64,000 bases of DNA from Diabrotica undecimpunctata (taxonomy: Eukaryota > Arthropoda > Insecta > Coleoptera > Chrysomelidae), in assembly GCF_040954645.1 (NCBI RefSeq), contig NC_092804.1:92450862-92514861 (forward strand), in the 5' to 3' direction. Made by a program: the position numbers and the translations under genes. The notes under the pieces were generated by a model that was given only the letters and a program-made list of their open reading frames with translations, ran no database searches and was not told the origin of the DNA. Below, piece after piece: positions 1-10,629 of the stretch. Each line of letters starts with the position of its first letter. Positions within the stretch are counted from its first letter, which is position 1.

Positions 1-178
1 GAGAATGAACAGGGAACGAACGCAGAGCTGAGCAGTCGGGCAGAGCACCATTCTGATGGATGGAACGGTGGCCGTTTTTCTCTTGAATATCCTTGGGATA
101 TTCGAAGAATTTCTCCCCTCGTTTCTTCCATCAGTGTAGTGTTGCTTAACGCCATCTTAATAATATTAAGACTTTACA
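1..178 (+). repeat. 5' LTR of a Ty3/Gypsy element (3' part only)
   Basis: Bases 1-178 recur as a direct copy at 7416-7570. Both copies share the starting GAGAATGAACAGGGAACG and end in TTACA. The 7416 copy lacks about 27 bases present here near 110-136. Two direct copies flanking gag-pol remnants identify them as LTRs. The window starts inside the LTR, so its 5' end and the target duplication cannot be seen. The CA-like end and the internal coding order support the assignment. Confidence 0.75.
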
Positions 179-721
179 AAACGGTGCCCAACCAGCTAAA
201 TCCTATTTATTATTTCTCGCGCTTTTCTTAGTCAGGATGCAGGGAGTGGAAATTCACTTTTATAGTATTTTGCAGATTTTTATCGCTAACAATTTTTAAT
301 ACACAAATATGTGTAATTTCATATTTTAAATTTAACTCATTAGTTTTCATATCGATTCTGTTTTTTTTGTTTTCAACAGTAATGACTTAGGTTCAAATAC
401 TTGTTTTTATATTTTTTTTTCCTTTGATAAATTTGCTGGTAGAAATCTATATTTAATAATATCTCATAATATTTTTATTTGTATTATTTATTATTAAGAT
501 AAATATTTTTACTGCTTGTGATAATATGTTTGTCCCAAAAATAGTAAATTTTCAGAATTTTGTTATGCTCAATTGATAATTTTACTATCTTTACTTGATT
601 TTCTATACTATTTACTATCATTACATCCTTTACTCTTCGCCAGTTGTGAGTTTCTCCTTGTTTTTCTTCTTTTCTCCTTCACTTTTTGCAAGTTTTTAAA
701 ACTAGCTTCTCTTTAGTAATC
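179..721 (+). other. Gypsy untranslated leader with primer-binding-site-like start
   Basis: Directly after the LTR end lies AAACGGTGCCCAACC (179-193), which resembles an insect retrotransposon tRNA primer-binding site but lacks the standard TGG start, so the call is tentative. The remaining ~520 bases up to the gag start are AT-rich and hold no gene that I can see. This is what a retrotransposon leader would look like after mutational decay. Confidence 0.4.
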
Positions 722-1750
722 ATGGCCCTCCCTCTTAATCCACACCACCTTAAAACAGATGAATTGGCCTATGAACTTAACATTAGAGGTTCTGCAGTGC
801 CCGCAAATGTTGAGGAGCGCAGGAAATCTCTTCGGGGGTTCCTTGCAGACGAAAGGAAAATAACCCCGGAATTTAAGTTGACCCGGGTTTTAAGCAGAAT
901 GTCAAGAATGCTGAAAAAACGTACCAGGAATTGAAAATCTTGATCGAGGGTTTCACTGGTACCAGCGCAACTTCTAGTTATCGGACCATTTCCCATCGTT
1001 TTCACCACCTCACTGGAAGAGCACGTCGCCTTGCCGCATGAGATGAAGAGGAGGAGGCGATCAAGCAAAATTATAAAATGGACGTATCCATACCTCTTGG
1101 TGAGCTGGAGGAAAAAATAGGAAATCGTCCCGATCAAGTGAAGCATCAACACTTCTCTTCTACACCTATTACCTCTATTTCCTTTCTTTCTTCATCAAAA
1201 CCTATTCCTGTTCACAAATGGGGAATTAGAAAATTTTCTGGGGGTGACAATCTCATCCCTTTTCTTGAACAACTTGATGTCTTAAAACATTCTAGAGGAT
1301 GTAAAGATTCTGATCTTTTACTCTTTGCTGGAGATCTTTTCGAAGGCTCCGCCTTCACTTGGTGGCATAACCATTATTTAAAAAAGTCATTTACTTCTTG
1401 GGATGAATTAGTTACGGAATTGAAACAAACCTATCTACCAGACAACTAAGATAGAGCCTTATGGGATCAAATTCGTACCAAAAAGCAAGGTCCTCATAAG
1501 CCTTTTTTCTCATTTATAGCCGATTGTAAGGCACTTTTCAATCGTCTCGGAAAGAGTGTCTCAGAAGCGGAGCGAGTGGAAGAAATTAGGTTAGGCCTTC
1601 TTCCTGATTTTGTTATGGGTCTTGCTATGGTCCAAACTCTTACTATTGCTGATCTCATTAATGCGTGTAAGTGCATAGAGACTTCTCGTGCAATTTGTTC
1701 TTCCCGCTCTAAACAGTCGACTTCCTTACCTCAAAGATTCAGTGTCCTAA
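722..1750 (+). pseudogene. gag: Ty3/Gypsy gag pseudogene
   Basis: Gag is the structural protein that packages element RNA. The start chosen is the ATG at 722 in the context ATCATGG, preferred over the earlier in-frame ATG at 686 because family similarity begins here (ALPLNPHHL, then YELNIRG). A frame change occurs near 905. The frame then runs on through a stop near 1040 to a capsid-like domain at 1078-1449 with the motifs KFSGGDN and FEGSAFTWWHNHY. A TAA at 1447-1449 interrupts it, and the same frame continues as DRALWDQIRTKKQGPHKPF and LGLLPDFVMGLAM to about 1730. The gene has at least one frameshift and two stops, so it cannot be functional. Protease and RT follow directly downstream. Confidence 0.7.
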
Positions 1751-2493
1751 ATGTTCAAAAAACGACCACACTGGTGTCACCACCAACCCGCCAGCACGAC
1801 CTTCCAACGTGCAGCATGGAAGACCCGCAGATCGACCCAGCGCTCCCCATCGTTAACAGGTCACTCTCTACCTTCACTTACAGCTCTCTCTTCACCTATT
1901 GTCGCTGAAGACCTACCTTTTTACTCAAACAACTTCAATTCAAACATATCTCCACCATATGTTGCTTACTCTTCACTCGTTGTCAATCCACCTGTCTCTA
2001 CCATTAACCCGGTATCTTTGGCACATACTACTCCCATTAGTCGACCTTTATCAACAAATCCACTGTTAAATTTCGTGAACATGATAACCGTCCCTATCTT
2101 TCGGTCACTATTTTTGACGACTTTATTCCTGTTCTTATTGACTCTGGTTCTAACGTGTCAATTTTTGGTTCTCAAGCCCTTTATCTATTGAAAAGATATA
2201 AATTGCAGATTAATTATGACGTTGCGATACACCTAACGACAGCTGACGGTAGCCTACAAGATGCCATTGGCTCTGTTCACGTTCCCGTTACTTTACAGAA
2301 CATCGCACAATCCTTGAAATTTTTAGTTGTTCCCTCCGTATCACATAAAATCATCTTAGGAATGGATTTCATTCGTCTTTTTGGGTTATCTTTTAATTTT
2401 TCTGACTTTTCCTATAGCTCCAGTAATATTTCAACTTGCATTATGAACACGATTTCTGATAGGTGCACCTTGACTCCTTCTCAACTCACTTAA
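1751..2493 (+). pseudogene. pol: Ty3/Gypsy aspartic protease region (pseudogene)
   Basis: The recognisable part lies at about 2060-2493. The motif VLIDSGSNVSIFG contains the retroviral-type aspartic protease active-site triad (Asp-Ser-Gly instead of Asp-Thr-Gly), and further on IILGMDFI matches the conserved ILG.DF element near the protease C-terminus. The 5' part (1751-2060) is Pro/Ser/Thr-rich in several frames and is probably the gag-protease linker. A frame change near 2160 and a TAA before RT show decay. The enzyme would have cleaved the Gag-Pol polyprotein. Confidence 0.65.
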
Positions 2494-3345
2494 TTAGATT
2501 CGATCATTTCTCTATTCAAAGAAATAGTTCCAGAAGACTCTATTGGTCGAATAACCCTTTATACTCACCATATCGACACAGGAAATGCAAAGTCAATAAA
2601 GCAAAGACAATACCCTCTATCGCCTGCAATGCAAAAGACCCTCAATGAAGGTGTTGACAAAATGTTGAAGCTAAATGTTATTCAACTCTTACACACTTCA
2701 ACTCCTTGGATCCTCTATGGCTCGTTAAAAAGAAGAACGGCACACATGGCGTCTGTTTTGATGGTAGAAAGCTGAATGCTATAACTATTCCGGACAGTTA
2801 CTCAATGCCCCTTATCGACTCTATTATCTCTAAGGTTCGTAATGCTAGGTATATAACATCCATTGATTTACGACATGCTTTCTATCAAATTCTTCTCGAC
2901 GACGAGTCTAAGATCAAAACCGCTTTTTCTATCCCAAATCGTGGAGTATTTTGCTTTAACGTTCTTACCTTTGGCCTAAATAATTCCGCACAAGCAATAT
3001 GTAGATTAATCGACATGGTAATCGATCCCAAACTTGATCACTAAGTACTCAAACTCACCTTAAAGTACTCTCCGCGCTCTTTAGGCAACTGAAACTTGCC
3101 AATTTAACCATAAATTTTAGTAAATGTTAATTCTGTTGACCATCTCTTAAGTTTCTAGGTTTCATTGTCGATAAAAAAGGTCTAAGAACAGATTCAGAGA
3201 AAATCAATTCTATTTTAGAATACCCCGTACCTCAGAATACCACACAGATTAGACGACTTATCAGTTTGATCGAGTATTATCGTAGATTTCTCCCTAACTT
3301 TAGTTCTGTATGTTCTCCCATTTCGGATTTATTAAAAGGAAAAAC
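2494..3345 (+). pseudogene. pol: Ty3/Gypsy reverse transcriptase pseudogene lacking its YxDD box
   Basis: The RT N-terminal region is read in shifting frames (QRQYPLSPAMQKTLNEG, then WLVKKKNGTHGVCFDGRKL). The palm motif SIDLRHAFYQILLDDESK holds the first catalytic Asp, and FGLNNSAQAICRLIDMVI follows. Directly after DPKLDH the frame stops at 3043, and the next recognisable RT sequence is HLKVLSALFRQL. The segment that should hold the YVDD catalytic box is missing, probably a deletion of a few tens of bases. The thumb region continues (KFLGFIVDKKGLRTDSEK, EYYRRFLPNFSS) to about 3345. Catalytically dead. Confidence 0.75.
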
Positions 3346-4117
3346 GGAAGGACCATATCATTGACTAAAGAGGCTGATTCAGCTTTCTATGCGATAAGAA
3401 ACCTTCTCACTCGTGCTCCTGTTCTTGCTAGTCCAGATTTCTCAAAGAAATTTTATATTGCTTGCGATGCATGTGACTCTGGAGTTGGCTCAGTCCTGTT
3501 CCAAAAAGAGGATGGTTTTGAGCATCCCATCGCTTATTTTAGTAAAACTCAAGTGCCAACGCAAGTACAGCACGACTGAAAAAGAATTTTGGCCACACTC
3601 CTGTCCGTCGAGAAATTTAGAGGTTACATAGAAGGAACAGTTTTTTGCGTAATTTTCAGTGGCTTTTCACCATGAAGAATGATTCTCCTCGTCTAACACG
3701 ATGGATAATGAAGTTATCTTCTTATAAGTTCGACATTGTGTATCGTAGTGGTTCTCGTAACGTCGTTGCCGATTCTCTTTCCAGAATTCCAGAAAATGTC
3801 CCAGAAGTTTCACTTCTAAATTTGTCTAATCTCACTAGGGACAATTGGTATAACACCTTAATAAAGAAGGTTACCAATGACCCACATAAATGCCCTTCTC
3901 TTACAGTTGAAGATAACGTCTTGTACAAGCACGTCTTCTCTCGTTCAAAATTCTGCGATTCTCTCCTAATTGAAAAAGTTTTGTTCCCTCTCCACACAGA
4001 AATTCTATCCTCCAGATGTACCACAATGAACCTACAGCAGGTCATTTAGATGTATCAAAAACCCTTGGTAGAATTTCTGAATTGTACTATTGGCCTAAAA
4101 TGAGACATTTTGTATGA
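3346..4117 (+). pseudogene. pol: Ty3/Gypsy RNase H and truncated integrase zinc domain
   Basis: An RNase H-like domain is visible at 3350-3640 (FYIACDACDSGVGSVL, then HPIAYFSKTQ) and is broken by a stop at 3577-3579. The connection region follows at 3645-3790 (SSYKFDIVYRSGSRNVVADS). Near 4020-4117 the integrase HHCC zinc finger begins (HNEPTAGHLDVSKT, ELYYWPKM) in a shifted frame and then ends at once. The Cys pair and the whole DDE integrase core are absent. The element thus lost its integrase by deletion between about 4117 and the 3' LTR. Confidence 0.7.
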
Positions 4118-4124
4118 ATTTTCT

Positions 4125-4200
4125 AGCCTCTACCGTGGGGAGCAAGCAATAGCCAACCACACTACCTTGGGAAGCAAATAATAGCCAACCACACTACCTT
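4125..4200 (+). repeat. Two-copy tandem repeat of about 36 bp
   Basis: The phrase AGCCAACCACACTACCTT is present twice, preceded each time by a GGGAGCAA-like stretch, at about 4125-4160 and 4162-4200. It lies exactly at the point where the integrase remnant ends, so it may be a scar of the deletion. It has no coding content. Confidence 0.7.
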
Positions 4201-4486
4201 AAATCCACTGATGCACCAGAATATAATTTGAAACCCATTTACCAACCAGGGGACAAAAATGATTGCTATAATCTAGACCAACAACCCCCCGTAACCCAAC
4301 CAACAACCACCGACAGCGGGTAACTTCCACAAAGATCGAACCCTTCCTGGAGAACTCAACGACTCCTTCAGAACGAACCAAAGCTGAGTATTATTTTATA
4401 CCGGCAACCGGCAGAATCTTTGAGTCTCAGTTTAAAAATTTATTTTTGTTTCACATTCATAATAATATGAATTCTATTTATTATTA

Positions 4487-4539
<53 letters not shown>

Positions 4540-4576
4540 ATTTTTTCATTTTCTGTACCTTTCTCGAATTGAGGAC
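4201..4576 (+). repeat. Gypsy 3' region and 5' part of the 3' LTR, with (TA)n
   Basis: This stretch links the pol remnant to the foldback insertion. It is AC-rich at first (4250-4340) and then AT-rich, with a (TA)n array at about 4490-4534. By position it should contain the polypurine tract and the 5' part of the 3' LTR, but the matching 5' LTR portion lies outside the window, so the LTR start cannot be fixed. No gene seen. Confidence 0.4.
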
Positions 4577-5742
4577 CCTTAAGCTAGCGGGGACAAATGA
4601 GCGGAATCCAATTTAACCTACGTAATATTTTTTCACCCATTTTTCACTAATTTATTACCACCCTAATAATTTTTCACCACCAAACCACCCTTAATGGGAG
4701 CGATTCTGCTGGCTTAAGGTTCAAGCTAGCAGAATTCAGAAAAAAAACTTTTTGCTGATGGCGTGCTTTTTTACCCATTTTTCACTAATTTATTACTACC
4801 CTAATAATTTTTCACCACCAAACTACCCTTAAGGGGAGCGTTTTTGTTGGCTTACGGTTAAAACTAGAAGAATTCCAAAAAAAAAATATTTATGATATAC
4901 CAAAGCTAGGTTTTTATGAATTTATTACCACCTTAGTAATTTTTCCCCCGTTAACGATCCCTTATGGAAAGTCAATAATTCTAGATTAAAATTTAAGGGG
5001 AAAAGTTATTTTTTTTTCAAATTCACTCTCCTTTACTTATAACTGAAATAAAAAAATACTGTTTTTTAAATGTTTACTAAACTTTAACCACCCTGATAAT
5101 CTTGCACTCCTAAACCAATCTTATTTGGAAAAGTTCCCTATAGCTTAATATTTGAGCCAGCGAAATTAGAAAAATATATATTTTAGAAATACCACAGTGT
5201 TCTAGGTTTTAACGAATTTATTACCACTCTAGCCAATAATTCTGTTTGTTTAAAATTTAAGGTGAAAAAAATGTTCTTTTACAATTCCACTCCCCTTTAC
5301 TTATAGCTGAAATAAAAACTGTTGTGTTAAGTTTATACTAAACTTTGATCACCATGATAATTTTTCACCAATAAACCATTTGTGAAATAAATTTGGAAAC
5401 GTTCCTGCTAGCTTAATATTCGAGCCAGCGAAATTAATAAAAATTATTTGTGAAATACCACTAGTGTTCTTCTAGATTTTTACGAATTTGAAGGTGTTGA
5501 AAAATCTATTTTTACAATTTTACTATACTCTATCAATCAATATTTCTGTTAGTTTCAAATTTATGGTGAATTTTTTTTATATTCCACTTAAGACTACTTA
5601 TAATTGAAATAAAAAAGTGTTCCGGTAAGTTTTTATTACACTTTCACCACCCTGATAACTTTCCACCACTAAAGCAATTTTATTTGCAAACGTTCCCGCT
5701 AGCTAAATAGTCGAGGCAGCAGAATTTAAAAAATATATATTT

Positions 5743-6296
5743 GTGAAGTACCGCAGTGAAATAAAATACCTGGGAATTACACTGTCTAGCTATGGAGACC
5801 TAGACAAAGAAGTGAGAGATCAAGTACAAAAAGCAAATAGACTGGCAGGATGCCTTAATAACACTATATGGCGAAGCAGACACATTGACACTGAGATGAA
5901 GTCAAGAATTGATAAAGTCAGTGTAAGACCAATGATGACATACGCCTCAGAAACAAGACCCTACACAGCCACAACGCAAAGGCTACTAGAAACGGCAGAG
6001 ATAAGAGTACTGAGAGGTATTACAGGAAATACGCTGAGAGATCGAAAGAGCAGTGCAGACATTAGAAGAAAATGTTACGTACAGTGTACAAATGAATGGA
6101 CACAAATAGAAAAAAAAAAATGGAATAACCACATAAGCAGAATGGAGGAGACTCGTGTCGTCAAAATAGCAAGAACTAAGTCACTAATCGGCAGAAAAAG
6201 TAGACGACAAAAGTAGAAGATGGAGTGACAACATTTCATAGAGGTATCAATCCGCCAATAAACAAGAAGAATTGCTTATAAAGAGGAAGAAGAAAA
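5743..6296 (+). pseudogene. 5'-truncated RTE-like non-LTR retrotransposon (RT C-terminus and 3' end)
   Basis: An open frame of 157 codons encodes the region downstream of the RT catalytic core: KYLGITLSSYGDLDKEVRDQ, RPMMTYASETRPYTATTQ, KKWNNHISRMEETRV. This is the thumb and C-terminal tail of RTE-like elements. The same protein segment occurs on the minus strand at 35772-36380. After the stop, the 3' end matches that copy (a CCGCCAATAAACAAG-like phrase, then TTGCTTATAAAGAG) and closes in a GAAGAAGAAA-type tail near 6270-6310. It sits inside the foldback element and so inserted after it formed, or was carried along with it. Confidence 0.75.
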
Positions 6297-6999
6297 AGTA
6301 GAAGAAGACAGTTGTTTACTCCTCTATAAGAAGCCAATTATTCTGCTAGGTTGAATTCTGAACCGACAAAACAAAATTATAAAAGGTATTTTAATATTTT
6401 TTTTGTATTGTACTTTTACTTCAACCTTTTACTACTTTTTTGCTCTCTTCATATTTTTCATCTAACACACTGGGCATAAATTCCGCACTTTACGTTTTAA
6501 TTTTGTGGGCGTAAAGTCGTACTTTCTCGTCTGGTACAAAAAAATGTACGTTCGCATTTCAAAAGTTAAAAATCAACTATAGACGTAATCGTGCATAGAT
6601 GAATGTGCGCTGGTGTTTACTATTAAAAAATACTCAAACACTATTGTACTCAGCATAAAACACACTCAGGGACAGTAAATAGGCGCTATATTTGCAATTT
6701 ATTGCCAACGTTAAATAACAGTGAAGAGCTAAAATCCGATTAAGACTGCAGCCCCCCCTCCTTGATTGGCGGTACACTTCGCTCAGGTCTATGGATATAC
6801 CCAATAAATACAAATATTTTAACTCTTTAACAATATGTTTCCCATTAACTGTGCTTAAGGGTCAAAAATTATGAGGTAGATAAAATTCAGTAAAAACCTG
6901 GCAAGCAATTTATACTTTCGGTTACAAGAGGACTACAGTAAAATAGTAAAAATAGATTTTTTATCACCTTAAATATTAACCCAACAGAATTATTGACTC
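6297..6999. other. Interior of the foldback element, no gene recognised
   Basis: This stretch carries short palindromes such as ACTTTACG (6486) paired with CGTAAAGT (6510), and a C-run (6755). The repeated-unit phrases of the arms are absent. I recognise no coding potential. Confidence 0.4.
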
Positions 7000-7392
7000 A
7001 TAAGGAGTAGTTGAGGGGTGAATAATTACTAGTGTGGTAATAAATTCATAAAAATCTAGCAGAGCACTGTGGTATATCATAAATATTATTTTTGGAATTG
7101 TACTAGTTTTAACCGTAAGCCAGCAAAATCACTCCCCTTAACGGTGGTTTAGTGGTGAAAAATTATTAGGGTGGTAATAAATTAGTGAAAATTGGGTAAA
7201 AAAATATGCCATAAGCAAAAAGTTTTTTTTCTGAATTCTGCTAGCTTGAACCTTAAGCCAGCAGAATCGCTCCCCTTAAGGTTGGTTTGGTGGTGAAAAA
7301 TTATTAGGGTGGTAATAAATTAGTGAAAATGGGTGAAAAAATATTACGAAGGTTAAATTGGATTCCGCTCATTTGTCCCCGCTAGCTTAAGG

Positions 7393-7570
7393 TACCTCTG
7401 GAATTGGTGTGGGGAGAGAATGAACAGGGAACGAACCCAGGGCTGAGCAGTCGGATAGAGCACCATTCTGATGGATGGAACGATGGGCGTTTTTCTCTTG
7501 AATATGCTTAGGGATATTCGAAGAATTGTGTTGCTTAACGTTCTGGTCTTAATAAGATTAATACGTTACA
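7393..7570 (+). repeat. 3' LTR of the Gypsy element (part right of the foldback insertion)
   Basis: From 7416 the sequence matches window bases 1-178 (GAGAATGAACAGGGAACG, then TCTGATGGATGGAACG), ending ATACGTTACA at 7570. It lacks about 27 bases relative to the 5' LTR copy. This marks the right edge of the Gypsy element. The two LTR copies have several substitutions, so the insertion is not recent. Confidence 0.75.
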
Positions 7571-9630
7571 AACGTAGATGATTTAAACATTGCACAACAC
7601 AAATTAGACTAATATTCAGAAGAACTAAACCATATCATGAACCAATCATTCATCGAGGAACATTTATCTTTATTTACCATATCAATCTTATCACCCTAGT
7701 TACCTCATACCTTTAATGTAGATGTTGAAACAAAATATTCCCAAAAATAGCAATCGGATGGTCCCAGGATCAGCCTCCATCTTCACCTCCATTTCATGTA
7801 GAAATTCGATTAGACAGAAACTTCAAGGCTTAACTTTCAGAAAAAGACCCGATGCCCAACTAGAATCCGAAGAGGAAGCGGAGACACCAAGTACACTTTA
7901 AAACTCAAGCATGATAAATTTCTTGGTTTAAAAATTTACATAATAAATTTTTTGGTTTAAAAATTTACATAATAAATTTTTTGGTTTAGAAATTTCTAAA
8001 GACGTCCCTGGTCTGAGATAAGATTTCCGTTTCTCTGTTTACGTTAAGAAGTAATATGCGCTTGCGTATCTGCGTTAGAGACAGATCGGTAGAAGGTCAA
8101 GCGGGCAAGTTGAACAGGGTAACGAGAGTGGACAGACGCAGTTATGTAGTTTGCAGAAGTCACAAAATTTGTTGAAAATAGTAATTTTTACTCTATGTAA
8201 TATGTCAGTTTAGAAGGAGTAATCACTATTTTCTAAACACCTAAGAGATTTGTGCCGTGTACAACAAATTTGGAAAATGCCCACGTGTTCCAGTTTTTTT
8301 AAGAAGCCATGTCAAAGGTTTGCATTTAGTACCATTTCAACTTCATTTTGTTTGTCTTTGGTCGTCTTTTCAGACCAGTTTTGAAGCAGTCCCTTTTGTA
8401 TAGCAGAGCTTCCAGTAAAATCCAGTTTCTACCCCCAGAAATGTTAGTAAGTCCAGTTTACAACTCAAGTGCATTTTAGTGAAAATCAAGGTAACTTTTT
8501 TTGTGTTTAAACTTTTAAAATAAAAATAGACATTTTTTTCTAATAATTGCTTTCGTTAAAATTTAAGAATCTGTAATAATTAAAATTATATGTATTAGGG
8601 CGTGGCCATAGATGTCATAATTATTCTCTGTCTTAAAATGTTATGTTGGCATATGACAACTGGCAACTAGCTTTATTATTTTTGACAATAATTTATTTTG
8701 GTTTTTTAAAGAAGATTAACCTCTTTATAAATAGTTTCATTAAAAAGATAATTCTTTATTTGTAATATTATTTCGGCCACATGTTTTGTAAGTTTTGTAG
8801 CATCTACTGAGTTAGTAAACAAATAGGACACATCTTTGTAACTAATTATATCATATATATTTTGTACCATTTTATATTTCGTAGCTGTTTGTGTTGAGAC
8901 AATAATAAATATTTAATTAATCTCTCTGAACCATTTTGTTTATTTTAGAAAAATCACCTAACCCCTGTTTGTGTTCTTTATTTTAGGAAGGAAGAACCTT
9001 TCTTTCCTCCAGCAGGAAGTTTTCTCGAAGCGGCGTCCCATTTCAAATAGCTAGAGGTCTTTCTTGTTGTCTTTATCTGCTCATTTGTCCAGGAGATTTA
9101 TGTAAGTATCCTCTTTTTGCCTCAATCCGACCCCTTGCCATTCACTTTGCCACGCCCCGCTCACCAAATAAGCCCTGAGTGCCGTTCGCACAGTATCGTT
9201 TATTTTGCTTGCCCTATCTCCACCCCAGTAGTTTCTGTCCCCAGTTTTGGAACCCTCTATAATTATTCCCTATGTGGTAGGCAAAATATAAGGGCTTTTA
9301 TTAATAAGGGGAGCTGTTATATGAGAAAATATTAACCTTGAACTAGCTGAAGTTCGCCGACTTCACACTTCATCCTTCAGTTCCCATAGAAATCTCTGAC
9401 TTGCAGAAGACCCTTGGGACGACCATTAGCCAACAGCCCTGGGAACATCAACTCTGCGTTCTATAGGCAGGTTATAAATTAGCATCGTAGACGACGAATA
9501 CCTCCCTTAGCTGTTACTTCAACGCAGTCAGTTTTGTAGTCATTTTAAATTAATTTAATATTATATTATATCAATTGTATCAAATAAAGTCTTCTTTAAA
9601 AATTTAAACGATATATATATTATAAACGAT

Positions 9631-9631
<1 letters not shown>
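7571..9631. other. Unassigned AT-rich stretch
   Basis: No gene is recognised. There is a triplicated short repeat at 7905-8001 (separate entry) and a more GC-balanced part at 9000-9540 that includes an open frame of 72 codons at 9117-9335 with no recognisable motif. An AATAAA signal lies near 9585. The balanced composition could reflect a solo LTR or an untranslated exon, but I cannot support either. Confidence 0.3.
7905..8001 (+). repeat. About 28-bp tandem repeat, three copies
   Basis: The phrase AATTTTTTGGTTTA, spaced by AAAATTTACATAATA, occurs three times in a row with few changes. It is a minisatellite-like array without coding content. Confidence 0.8.

Positions 9632-9704
<73 letters not shown>
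9632..9704. repeat. (TA)n microsatellite, left of palindrome
   Basis: Uninterrupted AT dinucleotides run directly up to the left tip of the 809-bp palindrome at 9705. Confidence 0.95.
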
Positions 9705-9706
<2 letters not shown>

Positions 9707-9792
9707 AATATATTCAATGGTTGAATAGCAGAGGTTTTATCGGTCAATAATTGGCAAATAAAAGTCGTCAACTACTTTATTGATTTATTTCA

Positions 9793-9829
9793 ATACGTTT
9801 CGCTTTTATTTTTAAAAGCATCATCAGTT
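9793..9829 (-). ncRNA. Hammerhead-like core, left arm
   Basis: On the minus strand: CTGATGA, then T, then a stem-loop GCTTTT-AAAAAT-AAAAGC, then GAAAC. This matches the hammerhead ribozyme core CUGANGA-stem II-GAAA exactly. A short stem III and a cleavage triplet could not be identified with confidence after GAAACGTATT, so self-cleavage is unproven. Hammerhead motifs are known from the terminal repeats of Penelope-like elements. Confidence 0.5.
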
Positions 9830-10389
9830 GACTACAAATAAAAAAGATTTTAGAATATAAGTAAACAAACCAACAGGGTTCATACTTACAAAAACAATTT
9901 GTAGGGTTTTTTATAGATGTTATAAAAACTCTACGATAACTTAACATTAAAGATTACAAACTAAACGAGAGGCGAAACAAAAAAATACAGGTAAAACTGT
10001 AAGAACATTAGTTCATTTAATTTTAACTGATGGCTTCATTTGAACGTTGGTTTAAGCTCTTTCGAGGGTCAAACCACACGAAAACAAGCCACATGTGAAA
10101 ATTATGACGAGCTGATCCAAAACAATCGAAAATATTAGTGTGGTTTGACCCTCGAAAGAGCTTAAACCAACGTTCAAATGAAGCCATCAGTTAAAATTAA
10201 ATGAACTAATGTTCTTACAGTTTTACCTGTATTTTTTTGTTTCGCCTCTCGTTTAGTTTGTAATCTTTAATGTTAAGTTATCGTAGAGTTTTTATAACAT
10301 CTATAAAAAAACCCTACAAATTGTTTTTGTAAGTATGAACCCTGTTGGTTTGTTTACTTATATTCTAAAATCTTTTTTATTTGTAGTGA

Positions 10390-10424
10390 ACTGATGATGC
10401 TTTTAAAAATAAAAGCGAAACGTA
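10390..10424 (+). ncRNA. Hammerhead-like core, right arm
   Basis: This is the plus-strand mirror of the left-arm motif: CTGATGA followed by a perfect 6-bp stem II with an A/T loop and then GAAAC. It was kept identical in both arms, whereas flanking bases differ slightly. The same caveat applies: no clear stem III or cleavage site seen. Confidence 0.5.
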
Positions 10425-10538
10425 TTCAAATAAATCAATAAAGTAGTTGACGACTTTTATTTGCCAATTATTGACCGATAAAACCTATGCTATTCAACCA
10501 TTGAATATATTCCAAATTTAATCAACGGTCGTATTTTT

Positions 10539-10541
<3 letters not shown>

Positions 10542-10626
<85 letters not shown>
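10542..10626. repeat. (TA)n microsatellite, right of palindrome
   Basis: A pure dinucleotide array. It lies 28 bp beyond the palindrome tip and directly abuts the 3' end of the minus-strand RT fragment at 10630. Confidence 0.95.
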
Positions 10627-10628
<2 letters not shown>

Positions 10629-10629
10629 C

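Larger units (their letters stand above)
4577..7392. mobile_element. Foldback-type element with long, internally repeated inverted arms
   Basis: The ends are inverted copies: CCTTAAGCTAGCGGGGACAA at 4577 and its complement ending in GTCCCCGCTAGCTTAAGG at 7392. Beyond the tip, the arms consist of degenerate units of roughly 130-300 bp, each with a phrase like TTACCACCCTAATAATTTTT followed by GCTGGCTTAAGG-like sequence. Units start near 4650, 4787, 4920, 5085, 5337 and 5637 in the left arm, and near 7010, 7130 and 7260 (inverted) in the right arm. The element splits the 3' LTR of the Gypsy element. No transposase is visible inside; the interior holds an RTE fragment and unassigned DNA. The tips contain TTAA, but no clear target duplication is visible outside CCTTAAG. 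Confidence 0.7.
9705..10513. mobile_element. Near-perfect 809-bp palindrome with hammerhead-like cores
   Basis: The left arm (9705-10079, 375 bp) and right arm (10138-10513, 376 bp) are reverse complements with only about four differences by my reading: three substitutions and one T-run length change. A 58-bp unique spacer (10080-10137) separates them. The tips read GGAATATATTCAATGG and its complement. Each arm carries one hammerhead-type core with a perfect 6-bp stem II. The whole unit lies between two (TA)n arrays. I infer a head-to-head dimer of a small non-autonomous element of Penelope or retrozyme type. No protein is encoded. Confidence 0.8.

Noticed and set aside
769..1152. 127-codon minus-strand frame over gag
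   Set aside because: Antisense shadow of the gag sequence, no motif, and the sense strand shows clear gag similarity.
3722..4045. 107-codon minus-strand frame
   Set aside because: Antisense of the RNase H-integrase linker region.
7905..8001. Short regular repeats considered as a CRISPR-like array
   Set aside because: Only three copies with near-identical spacers; a simple minisatellite in a eukaryotic genome.
9117..9335. 72-codon plus-strand frame in a GC-balanced patch
   Set aside because: No recognisable domain, no support for start or splice sites; length expected by chance.
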